Source of the DNA: Chitinophagaceae bacterium | GTDB lineage: Bacteria; Bacteroidota; Bacteroidia; Chitinophagales; Chitinophagaceae | Reading direction: 5' to 3' | Assembly: GCA_947381435.1 (NCBI GenBank) | Contig: CANCVE010000043.1 | Coordinates: 1 to 32,709, forward strand | DNA length: 32,709 nt | Shown here: one piece after another, positions 7,256-14,970 of the stretch | Position numbering within the stretch: position 1 is the first letter of the stretch | How the letters are laid out: each line of letters opens with the position of its first letter | Notes under the pieces: generated by a model | Told to the model about the DNA's origin: nothing | Database searches by the model: none | Seen by the model: the letters and a program-made list of their open reading frames with translations, nothing else | Translations under genes and position numbers: made by a program

Positions 7256-9070
7256 CTATCCTACAGCTTCACTAGCCATGCTCTTAGATGTTTTCTTACG
7301 TTCATCTTCATTCAATATTACCTTACGCATACGAATGTTTTTCGGAGTTACCTCTATACACTCATCAAATTGAATGTACTCCATGCACTCTTCTAGTGTC
7401 ATCAATATCTTCGGAGTAATACGTGTAGCATCATCACTTCCGCTTGCACGGTGGTTAGTCAATTTTTTAGCTTCTGTAGCATTCACCACCAAATCTCCTG
7501 GTTTAATATGCTCAGCAATTACTTGGCCAACGTATACTTCTTCATTTGGATCAACGAAGAAACGACCTCTGTCTTGTAATTTGTCTATCGAATATCCTGT
7601 TGTTCGTTCAGTACTCTTAGCTATCAATACACCATTACTACGTCCAGGTATTGGGCCTTTCCATGGTTTGTATTCCAAGAAACGGTGTGCCATTACAGCT
7701 TCACCAGCAGTACCTGTAAGCATTTGAGAACGCAAGCCAATCAACCCACGAGAAGGGATTTCAAATTCTAAGTGTTGCATTTCACCCTTACTTTCCATAA
7801 TAAGCATTTCCCCTTTACGTTGTGTAACAAGGTCAATTACTTTACCACTAAATTCTGAAGGCACATCAACAACCAAGTTTTCAAAAGGCTCATGTTTCTT
7901 GCCATCTATTTGTTTTACCAAAACCTGAGGGTTACCAACCGTAAGTTCATAACCTTCTCTACGCATTGTTTCAACCAATATACCCAAGTGCAATATACCA
8001 CGACCATAAACTAGGAAGCAATCCGCACTATCCGTATCTTCTACCTTCAAGGCAAGATTCTTTTCTGTTTCTTTCATCAAACGATCACGCAAGTGACGAG
8101 AAGTAACAAACTTACCATCCTTACCAAAGAAAGGTGAGTTATTGATGCTAAACATCATACTCATAGTTGGCTCATCAACGCTGATGATTGGCAATGCTTC
8201 AGGATTTTCAATATCGGCAATCGTATCTCCAATAGTAAAATCTTCAATACCTACCACTGCACATATATCTCCTGCTACAACTTCTGTAACTTTCTTCTTG
8301 CCTAATGATTCGAAGATGTACAACTCCTTAACGCGAGATTTTTGGATACGACCATCAGTACGCATCAAAGCAAAAGGTTGGTTTTCGCTTATTTTACCAC
8401 GAGCCACACGTCCTACTGCAATACGACCTAAGAAAGCAGAATAATCTAAAGAGGTAATTTGCATTTGTAATGTTCCATCTTCAATCTTTGGCGCAGGAAC
8501 ATATTGGAGGATACCATCCAATAAAGGAGTAATATCATCGCATTGTTCGTTTTTACTATTAAACCAACCATTTTTACCACTACCATAGAAAGTAGGGAAA
8601 TCTAGTTGTTCATCTGTTGCATCAAGGGTAAAGAACAATTCAAATACTGCATCATGCACTTCATCAGGGCGGCAGTTTGGTTTATCTACTTTATTGATAA
8701 CAACAATAGGTTTCAAATTTAATTGTAATGCTTTTTGCAATACAAAACGTGTTTGAGGCATTGGTCCTTCAAAGGCATCCACAAGCAGGATAACGCTATC
8801 CGCCATTTTCAATACACGCTCTACTTCACCACCAAAGTCACTGTGACCTGGGGTGTCAATAACATTAATCTTTACGCCTTTGTACATTACAGAAGCGTTT
8901 TTAGAGAAAATAGTGATACCGCGTTCTCTTTCAAGATCGTTACTATCCATAATCAATTCTCCTGTTTCCTGATTAGCACGGAAAACGTTGGTTTGATGTA
9001 AAATTTTGTCTACCAAAGTTGTTTTACCATGGTCAACGTGTGCAATAATTGCGATGTTTCTAATGTCCAT
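7256..9070 (-). CDS. typA: TypA/BipA, ribosome-associated translational GTPase
   Basis: This 604-residue GTPase acts on the ribosome, in 50S assembly and in adaptation to stress or cold. G1 AHVDHGKT is at 10-17, the switch I motif ERGITI near 50, G3 DTPGHSDF near 73 and G4 NKVDKP near 127. Domain II follows, then the EF-G-like domain with SRGLIGLRSQMLTGTAGEAVM, which is specific to BipA, and the C-terminal domain with ERTTGYSIDKLQDRGRFFV. The frame is open a further 19 codons upstream to 9127, but the start at 9070 (MDIRNIAIIAHVDHGKT) is chosen because the family begins this way and because a promoter lies just upstream. The length is normal. It has its own promoter and terminator. Confidence 0.96.
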   Translation of the reverse strand: MDIRNIAIIAHVDHGKTTLVDKILHQTNVFRANQETGELIMDSNDLERERGITIFSKNASVMYKGVKINVIDTPGHSDFGGEVERVLKMADSVILLVDAFEGPMPQTRFVLQKALQLNLKPIVVINKVDKPNCRPDEVHDAVFELFFTLDATDEQLDFPTFYGSGKNGWFNSKNEQCDDITPLLDGILQYVPAPKIEDGTLQMQITSLDYSAFLGRIAVGRVARGKISENQPFALMRTDGRIQKSRVKELYIFESLGKKKVTEVVAGDICAVVGIEDFTIGDTIADIENPEALPIISVDEPTMSMMFSINNSPFFGKDGKFVTSRHLRDRLMKETEKNLALKVEDTDSADCFLVYGRGILHLGILVETMRREGYELTVGNPQVLVKQIDGKKHEPFENLVVDVPSEFSGKVIDLVTQRKGEMLIMESKGEMQHLEFEIPSRGLIGLRSQMLTGTAGEAVMAHRFLEYKPWKGPIPGRSNGVLIAKSTERTTGYSIDKLQDRGRFFVDPNEEVYVGQVIAEHIKPGDLVVNATEAKKLTNHRASGSDDATRITPKILMTLEECMEYIQFDECIEVTPKNIRMRKVILNEDERKKTSKSMASEAVG

Positions 9071-9163
9071 TATTAAATTTTTTGCTAAGAAAGTGTGCTT
9101 GTAATTCAATCCTACAAAGGATTTCAATAAAAAGATGACTTTCCTCAGCTTTTTTTTAGGCTG

Positions 9164-9196
9164 CGAAAGTAAGGTATTGCCTCCTAGGGAACAAAA
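9164..9196 (-). promoter_or_regulatory. Candidate promoter of typA
   Basis: On the minus strand TTTTG (9196-9192) is followed after 20 nt by TACTTTCG (9171-9164), one base from TAnnTTTG, with the common downstream GCAGCC context. Transcription would begin near 9157, giving a leader of about 85 nt before the ATG at 9070 and supporting the shorter start. Confidence 0.6.
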
Positions 9197-9410
9197 TAAA
9201 AGCCAATGTTTATAATTAGTTAATGGGTTTGGCGATGGGTTTCAGACATTTTCTTACTGTTTAGTATATAAATAGCGGTAAGACTACCAGCTATTGAGCA
9301 ATTTACTGACATCTTCTACATAATCTTTGCGTCTTTGTAATATAAGGAGAAATCTAACCAACTAAAATCAGCATTATCATAATACAAGGCCTCCTATCTT
9401 TACGTGAACC

Positions 9411-9490
9411 TGTAGAGACGGATGATAATCCGTCTTATTTGCAAGGCAAATTCATTATGCACTTTAGACGGATTATCATCCGTCTCTACA
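9411..9490. repeat. REP-like inverted pair (BIME-like), 25-bp perfect arms
   Basis: Positions 9411-9435 and 9466-9490 are perfect reverse complements, 25 bp each, around a 30-bp centre. Each arm is itself a hairpin: AGACGGAT, loop GATA, ATCCGTCT, with a 5' GTAG foot on the outside. A GTAG foot beside a short imperfect or perfect hairpin is the known hallmark of REP sequences moved by REP-associated tyrosine transposases (RAYT), and two REPs in opposite orientation form a BIME. It lies between the typA promoter and the hydrolase gene; the rest of 9197-9667 shows nothing recognisable. A solo relative is at 11294-11320. Confidence 0.75.
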
Positions 9491-9667
9491 GCGATTTGGG
9501 AAAGTTTGCTTTTTCTAAGATAAATCATTCCTGTTTTTTTCTGGTGTGACAGATGAGACAATAGAAAGGACTTTCACTTATACAAAAGCGTTTAAAGATA
9601 AATTCTGAACTTTGTGGTAAAAACGCCCCCGAGCAACTTTTCTTTTTAGTTTTACGAAAATTTTCAC

Positions 9668-10669
9668 ATGAATAGATTCTCTAAAATTGTTATTGCTATA
9701 GTTCTGTTTTTTGCGTTTTTATACTTCCTCGGCCCACATCCTTCTACTCCTATATATAATAAGGTACTCCCTTCTATTCCTTTATGTTCAGACAGTTTAG
9801 AAAAATATATTAATAGTGTAGAAAGTAAACACAAATTAAAGTACGATAATCAGGCTAGGGTAGTTTGGATTGATGATAGTACAAAACAAAAAACAGACTA
9901 TGCCATTGTCTATTTACATGGGTTTAGTTCTAGTCAGGGAGAAGGTGCACCAACACATCGCACCATTGCCAAAGAGTTTGGGTGTAATCTATATCTTTCT
10001 CGTTTGGCTGAACACGGAATTGATACCTCAGAACAATTAATGAATCTAACCGCCGATAATTATTGGGAGAGTGCAAAAGAGGCACTAGCCATTGGCAAAC
10101 AAATAGGCAAAAAAGTGATATTGATGGGTACCTCTTCGGGTGGTGCATTGGCACTACAGTTGGCAGCAGCCTTTCCTGATGATGTAGCTGGCACCATATT
10201 ATATTCTCCTAACATTGCCATCAACGATAAAAGTGCTTGGTTATTAAACCAACCATGGGGTTTGCAGATTGCCAGAATGGTAATGGGGGATAAGTACTTA
10301 AAAGGCACACACAATGATTCGCTGAATAACCGCTATTGGAACACGACATACAGAATTGAAGCAGCCGTTGCCTTACAAGAAATAGTTGCTACTACGATGA
10401 ATGAAACAACTTTCAAATCAGTTCACCAGCCAACACTTGCTCTTTATTATTATAATGATGAAGAACAACAGGATAAAGTAGTAAAAGTATCGGCTATAAA
10501 ATCAATGCTCAATAGTATTGCTACACCAGATAGTTTGAAAAGGGGGATTGCCATGCCCAACGTAGGCAATCATGTAATGTGTTCGTCTATAAGGTCTAAT
10601 GATGTGGCGGGCGTTATTACTGAAACAGAGAAGTTTTTAGTAGAGATTATGCATTTAAATAAGTTGTAA
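9668..10669 (+). CDS. Membrane-anchored alpha/beta hydrolase
   Basis: A 333-residue serine hydrolase, probably an esterase or lipase-like enzyme. Residues 5-22 form a hydrophobic N-terminal anchor or uncleaved signal peptide, so the catalytic domain is probably periplasmic. The oxyanion-hole motif HG is at 84-85 (VYLHGFSSSQGEG). The nucleophile elbow is GTSSG at 154-158 with Ser156 as nucleophile. An acidic site is likely in YYNDEEQQD (about 260-268), and His302 in GNHVMCS completes the triad. The substrate cannot be told. The gene stands alone, without adjacent genes on its strand for more than 1.3 kb, and no convincing promoter or terminator was found. The call to the fold is firm, the specificity unknown. 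Confidence 0.85.
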   Translation: MNRFSKIVIAIVLFFAFLYFLGPHPSTPIYNKVLPSIPLCSDSLEKYINSVESKHKLKYDNQARVVWIDDSTKQKTDYAIVYLHGFSSSQGEGAPTHRTIAKEFGCNLYLSRLAEHGIDTSEQLMNLTADNYWESAKEALAIGKQIGKKVILMGTSSGGALALQLAAAFPDDVAGTILYSPNIAINDKSAWLLNQPWGLQIARMVMGDKYLKGTHNDSLNNRYWNTTYRIEAAVALQEIVATTMNETTFKSVHQPTLALYYYNDEEQQDKVVKVSAIKSMLNSIATPDSLKRGIAMPNVGNHVMCSSIRSNDVAGVITETEKFLVEIMHLNKL

Positions 10670-10762
10670 AATTATGACTTTGATTGCAGAGTAGGTTTTT
10701 AATAAGAAATAGTAATCTGTGTTAAACTTTGTACTAAAACTTCTCGTAACAAAGCTACAAAA

Positions 10763-11077
10763 GTCTAAAACTTAGCAAATATTGCCTTAAGCTAAGCATG
10801 TAAAGTCTTCTGCAAGGCTTTAATAGTCTTAAGTTGTGCCTAAAAAGTCTTCTACTTCACAGATAATGCCCTCAGCAAGGCTTGATAAGCCCTCAGCTAA
10901 ACCTGAAAAGTCAAGCAAGGGGCTTGTTTTGTCTTGCTAAAAGCTATTTTAGCTATACAGTAAACTAATTTACCCTAGCTGAAAGCTTTTCCAGCCAAGC
11001 CGAACACTTGGTTGCCCAAGCTGAGCACTTTTCTAGCCAAGCTGAAAACTAATTTAACTATGTTTAAGGCTTCGCAA
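10763..11077. repeat. Tandem array 2: fifteen degenerate 21-bp units
   Basis: Units start every 21 bp from 10763 to 11057 without a single insertion or deletion. Thirteen of fifteen begin with GTC, GCC or CCC (the others GCT and ACT), commonly followed by TT, AA or CT, and several share the sequence AGCTGA, AGTCTT or AAGGCTT. Local dyads occur, for example GGCTT-GAT-AAGCC near 10881-10893, CAAGC/GCTTG near 10912-10926 and CCAAG/CTTGG near 10995-11011. The spacing is far more conserved than the sequence. Weak 21-bp phasing may extend to either side (from about 10721 and to about 11130). The array lies between the hydrolase stop and the sus-like promoter region, with no open frame likely to be a gene. 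Confidence 0.72.
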
Positions 11078-11169
11078 CCCTTATAATAACCATATAATGG
11101 TTTCAAAAGCCCTATATAGGCCACTTAATCCCATAAAAAAGGTATCACAACACATTTTATATTCCTTTA

Positions 11170-11194
11170 AATTATTAATTGTCAATTAATAATT
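11170..11194. repeat. AT-rich perfect palindrome
   Basis: AATTATTAATTG (11170-11181) and CAATTAATAATT (11183-11194) are perfect reverse complements around a single T. It is composed only of A/T apart from the innermost G-C pair. It may be an intergenic AT-rich repeat or a weak structure at the end of array 2. Confidence 0.6.
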
Positions 11195-11293
11195 ATCAAT
11201 TACGTTACTACTCAGAGGGTATTTAAACACTAAGAACACTATGCATTTCACCAGTCGAATAAAAGTTTTTCGCTTTATAAATTATGTTGCGAA

Positions 11294-11320
11294 TGTAGAG
11301 ACGCATATCAATGCGTCTTA
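11294..11320. repeat. Solo REP-like hairpin, same family as 9411-9490
   Basis: TGTAG foot, then AGACGCAT, loop ATCA, ATGCGTCT, TTA: the same layout as each arm at 9411-9490. One base pair in the stem is swapped on both sides (GGAT/ATCC there, GCAT/ATGC here). About 17 bp downstream the sequence TTATGCAC is shared with the centre of the inverted pair, so this may be a half-element that lost its partner. The stretches 11078-11293 and 11321-11710 hold no other recognisable feature. Confidence 0.68.
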
Positions 11321-11717
11321 AAAGCGAAAATCTGTTATGCACCCTTTCACCAAGACACAAGGATTGAGGTGTATTATTGTTGTACAATTACTAATTGGGG
11401 ACATGAAACATTTAGATCCATTGTTTTTCTTGATGAACTAAATAGTAAAGTTTCTGGGAAGCAATAAGTAAAAAACTTAACTTATTAATATGACCTTTTT
11501 AAAATATTTTGGAGGTAAATAAAGTTCTTCTAAATCAAAGTTCAAGCATGTCAAATAAAACCAACTTTACATTTGTACTCTATTTAAGCCACAACCATAA
11601 GACTAAAACACTTAAGTGCTTCTAATTCAATTGCGCCATTACTTTAGGCAAAAATTGCAATAATTCTCAATAATTATTCGGTTGTTAACATTGTTATAAA
11701 AAGAAATTATAAAAAAG

Positions 11718-11774
11718 TTTTTTTATTGTGTAAAAAATACACATCTTTGTATTCGAATGTGTAGATGATACACA
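11718..11774 (+). promoter_or_regulatory. Candidate sus operon promoter with two TGTGTA-N5-TACACA palindromes
   Basis: TGTGTA-N5-TACACA occurs twice, at 11727-11743 (centre AAAAA) and at 11758-11774 (centre GATGA). The arms are identical and the centres lie 31 bp apart, close to three helical turns. Between them CATCTTTG (11742-11749) is one base from the -7 consensus TAnnTTTG, and TTTT at 11718-11721 sits at the expected -33 spacing of 20 nt. The first palindrome would occupy the promoter spacer and the second the transcription start region, the usual arrangement for repressor operators. Transcription from here would leave a leader of about 230 nt before susC. The promoter is inferred; the palindromes are plain in the sequence. 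Confidence 0.55.
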
Positions 11775-11986
11775 ATCAAAAACGCGATTGCACAGAAAAA
11801 AGCTTTTATGAAAATTAGATTGATGCTAGATTGTTATCTGCCCCGTTTGCATTTAGATCATTTAGGTAATTCGCCTACAATAACTTCCTCAACATATTAT
11901 AATACAGATACGTAGCATATCTATTTAGAAATTTAAATCTACAATTATTATTAAACTTTTTTACATTAACCAGTAAATTTTCTATT

Positions 11987-14962
11987 ATGAATTTTAAGCG
12001 ATTAATTGCCTTGCTGTTTATGATGAACTTCGTGTTTGGCATAGCAGCATTTGCACAAGAAAGGGTTGTTACCGGAAAAGTAACCGACTCCAAAGATGGA
12101 ACACCTTTAGCCAACATCACCGTACAAGTTAAAGGGAGTAAAAATGCCACACAAACAGCGGCAGATGGTACTTTTAAAGTAAAGGTTTCTGGCGATGACG
12201 CCACTCTAATTGTAACTTCTATAGGTTATTCCAAACAAGAAGTTTCGGCAAGTGGAACACCTATTTCAGTGAGCTTAGTACAATCAAACTTTACATTAAA
12301 TGAGATCGTAGTTGTAGGGTATGGAACCGTAAAAAAGAAAGATTTGACTGGTGCGGTAACAACTGTATCAGCTAAAGACTTTCAGAAAGGCGCAATTTCA
12401 ACTCCAGAGCAAATGATTTCAGGTAAAGTTGCGGGAGTTTCTATTATTTCAAACAGCGGACAGCCTGGGGCTGGTAGTACAATTCGCATCCGTGGTGGCG
12501 CTTCTTTAAGAGCTAGTAACGATCCTTTGATAGTGATTGATGGTGTTCCATTAGATAACGATGCAATTAAAGGTGCAGGTAATCCATTAAGCTTTATAAA
12601 TGCTAATGACATAGAATCTTTCACTGTATTAAAGGATGCTTCTGCAGCTGCAATTTATGGTACTAGGGCTGCAAATGGGGTTATAATTATCACAACAAAG
12701 AAAGGTAAATCTGGCGCATTGAAAGTAAGCTTTAGTTCTGTAAATTCACTTTCAAGCTTAAAGAAAGAGTTGCCTGTATTAAATGGTAATCAAATTCGTT
12801 CTATTGTAACTGCAAATGGGACTGCAGCCCAAAAAGCCATGTTAGGAAATGCAAACACTGATTGGCAAAAGGAAATCTTTCAAAATGCTTTCTCAACAGA
12901 TAACAACCTTACAATTAGTGGGGGATTTAAGAAATTTCCTTACAGAATTTCATTAGGTTTTCAAAACCAAGATGGAATACTAAAAACTGACAACCTTCAA
13001 AAAACAAGTGTTGGAATTGCAGTAAACCCTACATTTTTTGACAATCATTTGAAAGTAGATTTAAACTTAAAAGGTAGTACTCAAAGTACTCGATTCGCAA
13101 ATACAGGTGCTATAGGTGCTGCTGCAGGTTTCGATCCAACTCAAAATGTTTATTCGAATAGTAAAAGATTTGGAGGGTATTATGAATGGTTAGATCCAAG
13201 TACACCAACAGGTTTAAATTTGAATGCGGGTAGAAATCCTGTTGGGCTATTAAATCAACAACTAGATAAGAGTACTCCACAAAGAAGTATTGGAAATTTG
13301 CAACTTGATTATAAGTTTCATTTTTTACCAGACTTACATGCCAACTTAAATGCAGGATATGATATATCTAAGGGTGAGGGTAATAAATATATCTCAGATA
13401 GTGCGGCATCTAACTACATTGCAGGAGGTAAGGGTGGTCAAAATAATTACTATAAATCTACAAAGCAGAATACCCTTTTTGAATTCTATCTTAATTATGT
13501 AAAAGAGTTTAAAAAGTATAAGACTCGTATTGATGCGACTGCAGGATATTCTTACAATAATTATTTGACCAAAAATTATAATTATGCAGAGTACTACGCA
13601 AAAGGAACTGTTTCAAAGGCTGCTTCTAAGTTCGCTTATGATGAACCTGAACATAGCTTAATATCATATTTCGGAAGAGTTAACTTGGGCTACGATGATA
13701 AGTATTTATTAACTGCAACAATTCGTCGTGATGGATCTTCAAGGTTTTCTCCAAATAATAGGTGGGGAATGTTCCCATCCGCTGCATTTGCTTGGAAAGT
13801 AATAAATGAACCATTCATTAATAACAGTAAAATTATTTCTGATTTAAAACTTCGAGTTGGATATGGGATAACTGGTCAACAAGATGGTGTAGGTAATTAT
13901 GATTATTTATCATACTACAATTATAGTGATGTAAACGCGTCTTATCAATTTGGGAATGTTTTTTATCAAATGTATAGACCAGGGGGCTTCTATGCCAATC
14001 GTAAATGGGAGCAAACTGCAACTACAAACATTGCTGTAGACTTTGGCTTATTGAAAAATAGAATTACAGGTAGTGTTGATTTATACATGAAGAAAACTAG
14101 TGATTTATTAAATGAAGTTGCTCAGCCAGCTGGCACCAATTTCTCTGCATATACTATTGCAAATGTTGGTAACATGGAAAATAAAGGGATAGAAGTAACT
14201 TTAAATACGATTCCAATTAAAGAGAAAGATTTAACATGGGACGTTGCATTTAATGTTACTTATAACAAAAATGAAATCACAAACTTGACAGTAATCCCTA
14301 ACGATCCCAATTATCCAGGTTTTTATAGTACAAATATTTCGGGTGTTCAGGGGTTTGCTTACTTAAATGCAGTTGGCAGTAGCAAGAATACATTTAACCT
14401 ATACAAACAAGTGTTTGATTATAAGACAGGTGCACCTATTGAAGGTATGTTTCAAGACAGAAACAGAGATGGCATTATTAATGAAAGTGACAAGTATAAA
14501 GGTAAGAGTGCTGACCCTAAAGTTTTCTTAGGCTTCTCTACTAATCTGAGTTACAAGAATTGGAATGCTGGATGTATTCTCAGAGCTAGTTTTGACAATT
14601 ATGTCTACAATAATGTATACAGTAACAATGGTAGATTAAATCAAATAATTGGTGGGGCTACAATTAGTAATGCATCGATAAATTATCTTACAACACATTT
14701 TGTTGGTTCTACAGATAAGCAATTACTAAGTGATTATTATATTGAAAATGCTTCTTTTTTAAGAATGGACAATCTTAATATTGGTTATAACTTTGGAAAA
14801 GTGTTGAAAAGTATAAATTCTCTAAGAGCTAATTTTAGTGTCCAGAATGTGTTTACAATAACAAAATATTCTGGACTAGACCCTGAAATTAGTAATGGAG
14901 TAGACAACAATAACTATCCAAGACCAGTAGTTTATACTCTTGGAATAAACTTAGATCTGTAA
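11987..14962 (+). CDS. susC: SusC/RagA-type TonB-linked outer-membrane transporter
   Basis: A 991-residue outer-membrane beta-barrel that imports oligosaccharides with energy from TonB-ExbBD. The signal peptide is cleaved after AAFAQ (about residue 24). A carboxypeptidase-regulatory-like beta domain (GKVTDSKDGTPLANITVQVKG, about 28-105) precedes the SusC signature NEIVVVGYGTVKKKDLTGAV, which includes the TonB-box region. The plug follows (about 120-240) with QMISGKVAGVSI, IRIRGGASL, PLIVIDGVPL and the SusC-type LKDASAAAIYGTRAANGVIIITTKKG, then the barrel, ending in an aromatic-poor YTLGINLDL strand. There is no N-terminal STN domain, so it is not of the kind that signals to a FecR/ECF pair. 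It is 8 bp from susD and first in a four-gene operon. Confidence 0.96.
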   Translation: MNFKRLIALLFMMNFVFGIAAFAQERVVTGKVTDSKDGTPLANITVQVKGSKNATQTAADGTFKVKVSGDDATLIVTSIGYSKQEVSASGTPISVSLVQSNFTLNEIVVVGYGTVKKKDLTGAVTTVSAKDFQKGAISTPEQMISGKVAGVSIISNSGQPGAGSTIRIRGGASLRASNDPLIVIDGVPLDNDAIKGAGNPLSFINANDIESFTVLKDASAAAIYGTRAANGVIIITTKKGKSGALKVSFSSVNSLSSLKKELPVLNGNQIRSIVTANGTAAQKAMLGNANTDWQKEIFQNAFSTDNNLTISGGFKKFPYRISLGFQNQDGILKTDNLQKTSVGIAVNPTFFDNHLKVDLNLKGSTQSTRFANTGAIGAAAGFDPTQNVYSNSKRFGGYYEWLDPSTPTGLNLNAGRNPVGLLNQQLDKSTPQRSIGNLQLDYKFHFLPDLHANLNAGYDISKGEGNKYISDSAASNYIAGGKGGQNNYYKSTKQNTLFEFYLNYVKEFKKYKTRIDATAGYSYNNYLTKNYNYAEYYAKGTVSKAASKFAYDEPEHSLISYFGRVNLGYDDKYLLTATIRRDGSSRFSPNNRWGMFPSAAFAWKVINEPFINNSKIISDLKLRVGYGITGQQDGVGNYDYLSYYNYSDVNASYQFGNVFYQMYRPGGFYANRKWEQTATTNIAVDFGLLKNRITGSVDLYMKKTSDLLNEVAQPAGTNFSAYTIANVGNMENKGIEVTLNTIPIKEKDLTWDVAFNVTYNKNEITNLTVIPNDPNYPGFYSTNISGVQGFAYLNAVGSSKNTFNLYKQVFDYKTGAPIEGMFQDRNRDGIINESDKYKGKSADPKVFLGFSTNLSYKNWNAGCILRASFDNYVYNNVYSNNGRLNQIIGGATISNASINYLTTHFVGSTDKQLLSDYYIENASFLRMDNLNIGYNFGKVLKSINSLRANFSVQNVFTITKYSGLDPEISNGVDNNNYPRPVVYTLGINLDL

Positions 14963-14970
14963 TAAATTAA

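Noticed and set aside
9071-9127. N-terminal extension of TypA by 19 residues
   Set aside because: The family starts at M-x-I-R-N-I-A-I-I-A-H-V-D-H, the extension has no family counterpart, and the promoter at 9164-9196 leaves a normal leader for the shorter start.
11727-11774. CRP/FNR-type site for the two palindromes
   Set aside because: The CRP/FNR layout is TGTGA-N6-TCACA or TTGAT-N4-ATCAA; here the arms are TGTGTA with a 5-bp centre, so the half-sites and spacing differ.
11875-12204. Minus-strand open frame overlapping the start of susC
   Set aside because: It is antisense to a certain gene, with no independent support.
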